7,217 nucleotides of DNA from an uncultured Bacilli bacterium. GTDB lineage: Bacteria; Bacillota_I; Bacilli_A; RF39; UBA660. The stretch is from NCBI GenBank assembly GCA_944363685.1, contig CALVUV010000067.1, positions 1 through 7,217 on the forward strand. The letters are read 5' to 3'. Below the pieces are notes generated by a model. That model was not told the DNA's origin and ran no database searches. It saw only the letters and a list, made by a program, of their open reading frames with translations. A program made the translations under genes and the position numbers. Of this stretch, positions 1 to 6,398 are shown piece after piece; the stretch's first letter is position 1; each line of letters starts with the position of its first letter.

Positions 1-4
1 AGTC

Positions 5-634
5 ATGAAGAAGTATAAAGATTATTTAAATAAAGATCATAAATTTGATAAAAAAACTATGTTAGGAATATTTTGTTTAATAATAGTAATATCAGGAATG
101 TTTGGTTGGCTTTATGAAGTAGTATTTTATTATTTTAATAGTGGTATGACTGAAATATACTGGCGTGGAGGTAATTTCTTACCATGGATAAATATTTATG
201 CTATGGGTGCTATATTGATATATGTTTTAACTTATAAGAAAAGAAAGAATCCTTTATTTGTATTTATTGTAAGTATGATTTCTACTGGAATACTTGAATA
301 TATTGGTGGAGCCTTTATGGAACATATCATGCATATAAAGTGTTGGGATTATACTAATGAAATATTAAGCTTTGGTAATATTAATGGTTATGTATGTCTA
401 AGAAGTGTTTTAGTCTTTGGATTATCAGCTTTATTATTAATGTATTTAATAGTACCACTTTGTTTTTATCTAGCAAAAAAGATACCTAAAAAAGCCTTTT
501 TAATATTAAGTTATACAATCTGTGCTATCTTCTTATTTGATGAACTTTATAATTTAATATTTGCAAATCTTTTAAATCTTCCTAGAGCATCAGAAGTTTA
601 TAAAGAACTAGGATTTAAGTACTTATATTTTTAA
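5..634 (+). CDS. CmpB-like multi-pass membrane protein (putative ABC transporter permease family)
   Basis: This is a 209-residue integral membrane protein of the family annotated as 'putative ABC transporter permease' (ABC_trans_CmpB type). Despite that name, a transport role is not firmly established. About five hydrophobic segments are visible, near residues 20-44, 60-77, 83-100, 130-157 and 162-190. Family landmarks are GWLYEV at 34-39, a glycine-rich GGNFLPW stretch at 55-61, LEYIGG at 97-102, CWDY at 113-116 and NGYVCLRSVLVFGL at 127-140. Length and motif order fit a complete member. The ATG at position 5 gives a natural Lys-rich N-terminus, but only four bases lie upstream, so the ribosome site cannot be seen and a start further left is possible. 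The gene ends with TAA and converges on the polymerase operon. Family assignment is good; molecular function is unknown. Confidence 0.8.
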   Translation: MKKYKDYLNKDHKFDKKTMLGIFCLIIVISGMFGWLYEVVFYYFNSGMTEIYWRGGNFLPWINIYAMGAILIYVLTYKKRKNPLFVFIVSMISTGILEYIGGAFMEHIMHIKCWDYTNEILSFGNINGYVCLRSVLVFGLSALLLMYLIVPLCFYLAKKIPKKAFLILSYTICAIFLFDELYNLIFANLLNLPRASEVYKELGFKYLYF

Positions 635-670
635 TTATATCTTTTATATTTATATATAACTAATCAAAAT

Positions 671-689
671 TTTCAACCATTGGTTGGAA
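671..689 (-). terminator. small hairpin between convergent genes, possible weak terminator
   Basis: An inverted repeat of TTTCAACC (671-678), ATT loop (679-681) and GGTTGGAA (682-689) forms an 8-bp stem including one G-T pair. It directly abuts the stop codon of the YolD-like gene and lies 37 nt after the CmpB-like gene. Read on the minus strand it is followed by ATTTTGATT, a poor U-tract; on the plus strand the following bases are not U-rich. Position favours a terminator, but the tail is weak. Confidence 0.35.
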
Positions 690-1088
690 TTAACTCTCTA
701 TACTTACTATGTTATCAAAAGATATTCTAGTATTATCCACTAAAATAATTTCTCTATCTAATTCATTAACTACTCTAACATTACCAGTTATAGTTTTATA
801 ACATCCCCCACTTTTCTTTTCATCTTTAACAAAATAAGTAATTGTTACCTTTGGTCTTAGTTTAATATTAGTTTTTATAAAAGATAACTTATCATTTAAC
901 ATTAATTTTATACCATCATCTAATTCTATTTTTTTAGAAGTTTCTCTTGCAACTTCCCTTATCGCCTCATCATATCCTGTTAAAGCCGAAAAAGGAGCGA
1001 ACTGTGCTGACCTATTTTGTAAAGACATAGGCTTTCTTGTTTTAGATATATGGTGAGGCATATTTATAATATCATCATAATTATTCAT
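690..1088 (-). CDS. YolD-like family protein, partner of Y-family polymerase
   Basis: This 132-residue soluble protein resembles the YolD-like family, small proteins of Firmicutes and their prophages that are usually encoded beside a UmuC/UvrX-type polymerase. The N-terminal stretch is characteristic: YDDIINMPHH at 4-13, then SAQFAPFSALTGYDEAI at 27-43, matching the 'R.aQFaPFaALtGYd' core seen next to such polymerases. The C-terminal half (about 80-132) alternates hydrophobic residues and ends DNIVSIES, consistent with a small beta-barrel. An analogy to UmuD as an accessory factor for the polymerase has been suggested for YolD proteins; here that is inference. The ATG at 1088 is set by a perfect AGGAGG 5 nt upstream. 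The gene overlaps the end of the polymerase gene by 8 nt, implying translational coupling and shared SOS control. No catalytic residues are recognised. Confidence 0.85.
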   Translation of the reverse strand: MNNYDDIINMPHHISKTRKPMSLQNRSAQFAPFSALTGYDEAIREVARETSKKIELDDGIKLMLNDKLSFIKTNIKLRPKVTITYFVKDEKKSGGCYKTITGNVRVVNELDREIILVDNTRISFDNIVSIES

Positions 1089-2568
1089 GATGTCCTCCTA
1101 TCTGTCTATTTCTATCCATTGTTGTCGCCCCATCTTCTAAATCCATACCTTTCAAAATAGCATTTTTACCATACTTCTCTTTTATCTTTAACATAGCATT
1201 TTGAAGATTATTTTCTTCTTTTAAAACTTCTCTATTATAATCCAACTTATTATCTTTTTCTTCTAAAGAGGAAAATAAATCTAATTGCCTATATCTTACT
1301 TTACATTTTTCATCTTCTTCACTTGCTAACTTAGTTGCACACATATTAACTCTTCTAACTAATAATTTAGGATTTATTATTCTTTCAAATAATTTAATCA
1401 TCGCTGCAATAATTATTTTAGATGAAGACGTTTTATAATCTAAGTTAATAGTTCCATGGCTAGACTTAGGTATAGCACGTCCATAATGGTCTATTGTAAT
1501 ATCCCCATTATAATCATCAGTAATATTATCTATATCATAACCAATAGTTAATACTAACTGTTCTGTTACTAATTTTTTAGAGACAAGGTCTAAAGCTAGT
1601 AAATCAGCCATCTCTCTTACTATTAACTTTGTCTTATTATAATCATATGGACACTGTAAAACTTGACCACTACTTATACTTTTGGCAAGTGGTTTATAGT
1701 TTTTTATAGATTCTATTGTACATGGTTCATAACCCCAAGCATGGTCTATTAAAAGTTCAGCATTAACTCCAAATAATTTATATAGTAAGTCTTCATTATT
1801 AATAGAACATCTTGCAACATCACCCATTGTATACATACCGTACTTCTCTAATCTTTTAGAAATACCTTTACCTACTCTCCAAATATCTGTAATAGGTAAA
1901 TGATTCCATAACTTTTTTCTATAAGACATTTCATTAAGGGAAGCTATTCTTACTCCAAAAAGATTAGGTGTAATATGTTTTGCAACTACATCCATCGCAA
2001 CTTTAGCAAGAAATAAGTTAGTGCCAATTCCAGCAGTCGCCGTAATACCAGTAGTATCATAAACATCTTTAATTATTTTTGTAATTAATTCTTTAGGAGA
2101 TAAGTTATAATATTTTAAATAATTAGTTATATCCATAAAAACTTCATCTATAGAGTAAACAAATATATCTTCTTTAGCAATGTACTTTAAATAGATGTTA
2201 TATATCTTAGCAGAATAATCAATGTAATGAGCCATTCTAGGAGGAGCGATGATTAAATCAAGTTCTTTAGTCTTATCATTCTTTAAGATATCATCATTAA
2301 CAGATTTACCAGTAAACTTTTTATAACCATTATCTTTTCTTCTCATTTTATTAATCTCTTTAATTTTACTTAAAACTTCAAAAAGTCTCGCTCTACCAGA
2401 AATACCATACTGTTTCAACGCTGGACTTACCGCTAAACAGATTGTCTTTTCTGTCCTAGACTTATCGGCAACAACAAGATTAGTTTTTAAAGGATCAAGT
2501 CCTCTTTCTACACATTCAACTGATGCATAAAAACTCTTTAAATCAATACAACAATATACCTTTCCCAT
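1081..2568 (-). CDS. Y-family translesion DNA polymerase (UmuC/UvrX/YqjW type)
   Basis: This 495-residue error-prone polymerase inserts nucleotides opposite damaged bases. Palm motifs are intact: D9 and the FYASVE block (13-18, with Y14 in the steric-gate position) and SIDE at 139-142, supplying D141 and E142 for metal binding. Motif TAGIGTNLFLAKVAMD (177-192) and the helix-hairpin-helix region ITDIWRVGKGISKRLEKYG (226-244) follow, then the little-finger domain (about 290-410). QLDLF at 428-432 is a classical beta-clamp binding motif. It is followed by a conserved-looking tail, GKNAILKGMDLEDGATT (467-483), typical of Firmicute members paired with YolD proteins. An extra charged segment at about 72-106, between the finger and palm parts, is usual for this subgroup. 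The codon before the ATG at 2568 is TAA, so the start cannot move upstream; GGTGAG lies 4 nt before it. A LexA box overlaps the promoter. Not obviously phage-borne here. Confidence 0.96.
   Translation of the reverse strand: MGKVYCCIDLKSFYASVECVERGLDPLKTNLVVADKSRTEKTICLAVSPALKQYGISGRARLFEVLSKIKEINKMRRKDNGYKKFTGKSVNDDILKNDKTKELDLIIAPPRMAHYIDYSAKIYNIYLKYIAKEDIFVYSIDEVFMDITNYLKYYNLSPKELITKIIKDVYDTTGITATAGIGTNLFLAKVAMDVVAKHITPNLFGVRIASLNEMSYRKKLWNHLPITDIWRVGKGISKRLEKYGMYTMGDVARCSINNEDLLYKLFGVNAELLIDHAWGYEPCTIESIKNYKPLAKSISSGQVLQCPYDYNKTKLIVREMADLLALDLVSKKLVTEQLVLTIGYDIDNITDDYNGDITIDHYGRAIPKSSHGTINLDYKTSSSKIIIAAMIKLFERIINPKLLVRRVNMCATKLASEEDEKCKVRYRQLDLFSSLEEKDNKLDYNREVLKEENNLQNAMLKIKEKYGKNAILKGMDLEDGATTMDRNRQIGGHHE
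1094..1099 (-). promoter_or_regulatory. ribosome binding site of the YolD-like gene, inside the polymerase gene
   Basis: On the minus strand AGGAGG lies 5 nt before the ATG at 1088. These bases are also the Ile-Gly-Gly codons of the polymerase C-terminus (IGGHHE). The full-strength site inside an upstream reading frame, together with the 8-nt gene overlap, indicates coupled translation of the pair. Confidence 0.9.
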
Positions 2569-2584
2569 TTAACTCACCATAATT

Positions 2585-2613
2585 ATTTTATCACGAACAT
2601 TTATTCGTGAAAA
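2585..2613 (-). promoter_or_regulatory. promoter of the polymerase/YolD operon
   Basis: On the minus strand a -35 like TTTTCA (2608-2613, four of six matches to TTGACA), a 17-nt spacer and a -10 TAAAAT (2585-2590, five of six matches) are seen. The spacer is filled by the LexA box core. Transcription would start very close to the GGTGAG ribosome site, giving a leader of only about ten bases. An alternative -35, TTGATC (2622-2627), lies further upstream but lacks an equally good -10. Confidence 0.55.
2591..2610. promoter_or_regulatory. LexA (SOS) operator
   Basis: A perfect inverted repeat has arms TCACGAA (2591-2597) and TTCGTGA (2604-2610) around CATTTA. The core CGAAC-ATTT-ATTCG (2594-2607) matches the Gram-positive LexA (DinR) box CGAAC-N4-GTTCG at all but one base. 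It lies 23 nt upstream of the polymerase start codon and falls within the likely promoter spacer, so bound LexA would block RNA polymerase until DNA damage triggers its cleavage. Target gene type, sequence and position all agree. Confidence 0.9.
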
Positions 2614-2665
2614 GTGGTTTTGATCAATTGGAAAAAATTAACAAATACCATCTAAAGTCAAAAGT

Positions 2666-2683
2666 TTGTAAAATATATTACAA
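2666..2683. promoter_or_regulatory. inverted repeat upstream of the envelope operon promoter, possible operator
   Basis: TTGTAA (2666-2671) and TTACAA (2678-2683) are perfect inverted arms around a 6-nt AT spacer. The repeat ends about 30 nt before the -10 of the plus-strand promoter, a position where an activator or repressor dimer could bind. The region is very AT-rich, so chance is a real alternative, and no regulator is identified. Confidence 0.25.
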
Positions 2684-2709
2684 TAATAATATATTTCTAA
2701 TACTATTTC

Positions 2710-2718
2710 TGCTATAAT
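2710..2718 (+). promoter_or_regulatory. extended -10 promoter of the envelope operon
   Basis: TGCTATAAT is a perfect extended -10 element (TG-N-TATAAT, hexamer at 2713-2718). No convincing -35 is found 16-18 nt upstream, which is tolerated by extended -10 promoters. Start of transcription near 2725 would give a leader of about 65 nt before the ATG at 2791. Other TATAAT hexamers occur at 2724-2729 and 2769-2774 without the TG extension. Confidence 0.6.
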
Positions 2719-2790
2719 AAAAATATAATATTGTAAAAAGTAAGAGCTATTGTTTTGCAGTATTAAATTATAATTTGTATGGAGGTGAAA

Positions 2791-4230
2791 ATGAGAAAAA
2801 TTCTAATTGCTATTTTATCATTAATAGTTGTAGGTGGTGGTGTTAGTTATATTGTCTTAAGTAATAATGATAGTAACGAAACAGAAAGTCCTCCTCAAGA
2901 AGAAGAGAATATATTAAAGTTAAATAATGAACTTGATGGAGTATATGCATTTTCTAAAACAACTAATAATACTTTAGTCGCTAATATCAAAGATAAAGAT
3001 GATGTTACTATTATTGATGATGCTAGTAAAGTATTGGGGTTTGATTATCAATATGATAAGTTATATGTTTATGATGATAGAGAAATATATAGTATTGATT
3101 TAACTTTAGGTAATGGTAAATATGAAAAAGAAGTATTATATGAAGCAACTACTGATAGTGAAAATGAATCTATTTTATATTTCTATAATAACAAAATATA
3201 TTATGTTGATGATTATAAGAGTATTGTTTGTCTAGATTTAGAAACAAGTAGTACTACTACTATTACAAATAGTACACGCATTAATGGTATGGCTATAAAT
3301 AAAGAAAATGGTAAATTATACTATGCAATTAATGCTTTAGATATGGCTTTTGTTCTTTATGAATATGATTTTAACAAAGATGAGACATCTGAAATATTTA
3401 GAGGTAGTGATGACGATGGTTATTATGGCATTAATTTATTAAGTTTAAATGATAATAAATTAATATATCAGGTAGGAAAAGATTATGAATTTAAAAGTTA
3501 TATCTATGATATTACTACTAAAGAGACTAGAGAGTATGAATCTAGTAGTGGTGGAGAAATATTCTTAGATGATAAGATTTATCTTGTTAAATCAAATAAT
3601 GATTATACAAATAGTGGGGACTCTATAATTAGTGTAGATAGTAATAATAAAGAAGAAACATTATATGGTCCTGTTAGTTATTACTTAACTCTACAATATT
3701 TAGGTAATAATACTTTTCATTTTAGTGAAATTAGAGGTCAAGACATCACAGCAGAAATTATTTACTATAATTTAGATATAGAAAGTAGTGAAGTAAAAGA
3801 AATGGATTATGGCTACTCTATTATCAAAGTTATAAATGATAATGACTTAACAGAACCTGAAGAGATTAATAATAGTAAAGAAACTGATATTACTTTAGAT
3901 GATTTAGTTGGTGAATATGAAGGAACTAGAACTAGTGATAGTAACTATAGTATAGGTGAGATATTTGGTACTTCACTTAGATATGGTAATTCTCTAATTA
4001 TCAATGATGATAACACTTATTCTTTAAATGTTGGAGTTGCCTATTCTGAAGATGGTAAATACGAAATTGATGGTAATAAACTTAAACTCTATGATATTGA
4101 CAATAAATCAGATAATAGTAGACCTACTGAAGATGAATTACTTATTGATGTTATTGATGATAAAGTAACACTAAAACATAGAGAAGATATTGATGATAAT
4201 AATTATGTTTATGTAATATTTGAAAAATAA
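2791..4230 (+). CDS. membrane-anchored extracellular protein with propeller-like repeats and a lipocalin-like C-terminal domain
   Basis: No precise family is recognised. The start is taken at 2791, giving 479 residues: GGAGGTGA (2781-2788) is ideally placed for it, whereas an in-frame ATG at 2779 would overlap this ribosome site. Residues 3-24 form an N-terminal hydrophobic helix with no lipobox cysteine, so a signal anchor with the rest outside the cell is likely. After a short acidic linker, residues about 45-350 contain repeated 'DKLYVYDDREIYSIDL', 'NKIYYVDDYKSIVCLDL', 'GKLYYAIN', 'NKLIYQVGKD' and 'DKIYLVKSN' units. This is the pattern of beta-propeller blades of the DUF5050-like kind. Residues about 366-479 (DLVGEYEGTR ... 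GKYEIDGNKLKLYD) resemble small lipocalin-like or META-like beta domains. It is the first gene of a four-gene operon, 14 nt before the next. A binding or sensing role is inference. Confidence 0.8.
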   Translation: MRKILIAILSLIVVGGGVSYIVLSNNDSNETESPPQEEENILKLNNELDGVYAFSKTTNNTLVANIKDKDDVTIIDDASKVLGFDYQYDKLYVYDDREIYSIDLTLGNGKYEKEVLYEATTDSENESILYFYNNKIYYVDDYKSIVCLDLETSSTTTITNSTRINGMAINKENGKLYYAINALDMAFVLYEYDFNKDETSEIFRGSDDDGYYGINLLSLNDNKLIYQVGKDYEFKSYIYDITTKETREYESSSGGEIFLDDKIYLVKSNNDYTNSGDSIISVDSNNKEETLYGPVSYYLTLQYLGNNTFHFSEIRGQDITAEIIYYNLDIESSEVKEMDYGYSIIKVINDNDLTEPEEINNSKETDITLDDLVGEYEGTRTSDSNYSIGEIFGTSLRYGNSLIINDDNTYSLNVGVAYSEDGKYEIDGNKLKLYDIDNKSDNSRPTEDELLIDVIDDKVTLKHREDIDDNNYVYVIFEK

Positions 4231-4244
4231 AGGAGTGAATTGTA

Positions 4245-5522
4245 GTGTTTTGTGGTGAATGCGGAGCGAAAAATGAAAAAGATGCTTTATTCTGTGAAAA
4301 ATGTGGAGCGAAATTAGAGCAAGAGGAAAAGATAAAAGAAAAAAATAATTCTAAGAAAAATGTTGAAGAAAAGAAAAAGAACAATAAAAAGAAAACTAAT
4401 GATAAAAAACTTTCTAAAAAACAAAAAATATTAATAATCATAGCTTGTATAGTAATTGTTGTTTTATTGGTCTTATATAAGATAGGAGATAATGTTACTA
4501 GTCCTGATAATATTGTTAAAAATTATATTGATGCTGTTAATAATAGAGATTATGATACTCTTTATGAGACTGCTAATTATACAGGAGATAAAACTTTTAT
4601 TACTAAAGATAATTATAAGAAAATAATAGAAAAAACTTTAAGTGATGATGTAAAAATAAATAATTATAAAGTTAAAGAAGTTACTTATGAAGATGATGGT
4701 TTAACTGCTAAAGTAATTACTAATATTACTGCTACTAATGGTAGTGATACTGAAACAGACGAAGTAGTTTTTGAACTTAATAAACAAAGTGATAAAAAGT
4801 ATTTAATATTTGATAATTGGACTTTAAATAATCAAAATTTAATAACTATTAGTGTTGTTAAGAATTATGATATTAAAGTTCCTAAAGGTAGTGAAGTTAC
4901 TTTTGATAGTATTAAATTATCAGATAAATATTTAAATAATGATGATAATGAATTAAAAAATACAGATGTTTATACTATACCTCAAGTATTTTCTGCTGAT
5001 ACTAATATAGAAGTTAAACTACCTTGGGGTGATACGAAAAAAGATGAAGTTACACCTTCTAGTTATGACTATACTATTGATTTAGATGAAGATGATTTTG
5101 GTGAGGAAGAACAAAAGAAAATATTAGATAGTGCTAATAATGCTTTTACAAAAGCGATGGAAGGATTAATTACTAATAAAAAGTTTGACGAGGTTAAAAG
5201 TAATTTTGCAAGTAATTATGATTTAAAAGATTTACAAAGTGAATATGAAGATAGTCTTGATGATTACAATGATAAAGACTTTACTGTTAGTAATTTTAAA
5301 ATAACTGATAGTAAAATTAGGAGTATGTATATTGATAATGATTATATATTTGAAGTTAGTATGAAAATTGATTATAGTTATACTGCTACTTCTAAAGAAA
5401 ATAGTGAAACAAAAAATGATGATAGTGATTACTATTATACTGCTTATATGATTTATGAAGATGGTGCTTATAAGTTAGTTAATACGTATGGGTTTCCAAA
5501 TATTTATGCTTATTTTTTCTAG
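4245..5522 (+). CDS. zinc-ribbon, single-TM protein with TcaA-like extracellular region
   Basis: This 425-residue protein begins with a zinc ribbon, C3-x2-C6 and C17-x2-C20 (FCGECGAKN ... FCEKCGAKL). A strongly basic Lys/Glu/Asn linker (24-61) and one transmembrane helix (62-80) follow. The outside part holds an NTF2-like segment (87-195, starting NIVKNYIDAVNNRDYDTLYE), a central stretch with KVPKGSEVTFDSIKLSDKYL (211-230) and a C-terminal second NTF2-like segment (about 290-425). This order matches TcaA and related zinc-ribbon envelope proteins of Firmicutes; TcaA of Staphylococcus aureus affects glycopeptide susceptibility and wall metabolism. A role here in envelope homeostasis is inference. 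The start is GTG at 4245: TGA closes the frame three codons upstream, and AGGAG lies 9 nt before it. The non-ATG start may lower its translation relative to its neighbours. Confidence 0.82.
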   Translation: MFCGECGAKNEKDALFCEKCGAKLEQEEKIKEKNNSKKNVEEKKKNNKKKTNDKKLSKKQKILIIIACIVIVVLLVLYKIGDNVTSPDNIVKNYIDAVNNRDYDTLYETANYTGDKTFITKDNYKKIIEKTLSDDVKINNYKVKEVTYEDDGLTAKVITNITATNGSDTETDEVVFELNKQSDKKYLIFDNWTLNNQNLITISVVKNYDIKVPKGSEVTFDSIKLSDKYLNNDDNELKNTDVYTIPQVFSADTNIEVKLPWGDTKKDEVTPSSYDYTIDLDEDDFGEEEQKKILDSANNAFTKAMEGLITNKKFDEVKSNFASNYDLKDLQSEYEDSLDDYNDKDFTVSNFKITDSKIRSMYIDNDYIFEVSMKIDYSYTATSKENSETKNDDSDYYYTAYMIYEDGAYKLVNTYGFPNIYAYFF

Positions 5523-5540
5523 AAAGGATTGATTAATAAT

Positions 5541-5606
5541 ATGGCAAAGTTTTGTACTAAATGTGGTAAACCTTTAAAAGATGGTAAACCATGTGATTGT
5601 GAAAAA
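5541..5606 (+). repeat. duplicated zinc-ribbon coding segment, copy 1
   Basis: The first 66 nt of this gene match 6333-6398 except for four third- or first-position changes (ACT/ACA, GGT/GGA, TTA/CTA, GAA/GAG), all synonymous. Similarity drops sharply after this point. Confidence 0.85.
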
Positions 5607-6320
5607 GAGAGTGTTAGTAATGATAATGTTGTTGGTGATTACCTAGATATATTAAAAGGAATGTTTAAGAATCCAAGTAAAGTATTAAAAAATGAAGCGG
5701 ATGAAAAAAATTTAACTTTCTCTTTAGGTTCAATAGTAGTTAATGCTATTATATTTGGACTTACTATTAATTTCCTTTTAAATAATATTTTTGCTAAAGC
5801 AGGTTTGGATTTAAGTTCTATTACAGATTCTATTGGTAGCATTGCTAATCAATTATCTAGTTTTGGAGTTAATATTAATGTTAATACTAATTATGGACTT
5901 AATTCAGGGATATTCTGTTTTGCAATGTCTGTTTTAATAGTAGTATTACTTTATGTTATGCATTCTGTAGTATTTAAAGAAGAAATTAATTATAAAGATA
6001 TTATTAGCTTAGTAGGTATTAGTGAAATGTTCTTTACTGTTGGACTACTTATTACTTTAGTTATCTCATTTATAAGTCCCCTACTTGCTTTATTTATATT
6101 AGTAATTTTTGCTATTTGTTTCTTTGTTCATATTCATGAAGGAATGATAGAGATAGGAAATACTAATAATAATCAAACAGTTTATACAGTTGCTGCTAGT
6201 ATAGCAATACCAGTTATATTGTTCTTAGCAATATTTGTAACTATGTTATCTATTGAAATAATGTTTTTATTAAGTGATAGCTTTTCTAGTAGTATGCTAT
6301 TAGGATTTATAATTAAGTAA
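5541..6320 (+). CDS. zinc-ribbon multi-pass membrane protein, Yip1-like (paralogue 1)
   Basis: This 259-residue protein carries an N-terminal zinc ribbon of the form C5-x2-C8-x9-C18-x-C20, then a linker with an amphipathic FKNPSKVLKN segment and about five membrane helices near 60-83, 122-144, 154-178, 179-198 and 215-242. The block VFKEEINYKDIISLVG (144-159), just before a helix, is the pattern seen in bacterial Yip1-domain proteins. The segment between helices 1 and 2 (about 85-120) is Ser/Asn-rich and probably a loop outside the cell. The ATG at 5541 is preferred over an in-frame TTG at 5529, because AAAGGA (5523-5528) touches the TTG but lies 12 nt before the ATG, and because the resulting N-terminus equals that of the next gene. 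It starts 18 nt after the TcaA-like gene. Function is unknown; the ribbon probably faces the cytosol and binds a partner. Confidence 0.82.
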   Translation: MAKFCTKCGKPLKDGKPCDCEKESVSNDNVVGDYLDILKGMFKNPSKVLKNEADEKNLTFSLGSIVVNAIIFGLTINFLLNNIFAKAGLDLSSITDSIGSIANQLSSFGVNINVNTNYGLNSGIFCFAMSVLIVVLLYVMHSVVFKEEINYKDIISLVGISEMFFTVGLLITLVISFISPLLALFILVIFAICFFVHIHEGMIEIGNTNNNQTVYTVAASIAIPVILFLAIFVTMLSIEIMFLLSDSFSSSMLLGFIIK

Positions 6321-6332
6321 GGAGATGATTTT

Positions 6333-6398
6333 ATGGCAAAGTTTTGTACAAAATGTGGAAAACCTCTAAAAGATGGTAAACCATGTGATTGTGAGAAA
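6333..6398 (+). repeat. duplicated zinc-ribbon coding segment, copy 2
   Basis: This is the partner of 5541-5606: 62 of 66 bases are identical and all 22 encoded residues are the same. Confidence 0.85.

Noticed and set aside
2620..2627. Palindrome TTGATCAA near the LexA box
   Set aside because: It is short and expected by chance in AT-rich DNA; it might be part of an alternative -35 but has no independent support.
2779..2790. Upstream ATG as start of the propeller-like protein
   Set aside because: This ATG overlaps the GGAGGTGA ribosome site that serves the ATG at 2791, so the four extra residues are very unlikely to be translated.
3247..3258. 12-bp perfect palindrome AGTAGTACTACT
   Set aside because: It lies inside Ser-Ser-Thr-Thr codons of the propeller-like gene in a low-complexity AGT/ACT run, so it is explained by coding sequence.
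4151..4441. Minus-strand open frame of 96 codons rich in Phe, Ser and Leu
   Set aside because: It is the antisense of the Lys/Glu/Asn-rich linker of the TcaA-like gene and overlaps two well-supported plus-strand genes; its composition is just the complement of A-rich codons.
5529..5540. TTG at 5529 as start of the first Yip1-like protein
   Set aside because: The AAAGGA ribosome site directly touches this codon, leaving no spacing; the ATG at 5541 restores the N-terminus shared with the paralogue.
5639..5842. Minus-strand open frame of 67 codons
   Set aside because: Lies wholly inside the first Yip1-like gene, has no ribosome site consistent with translation and no recognisable protein pattern.
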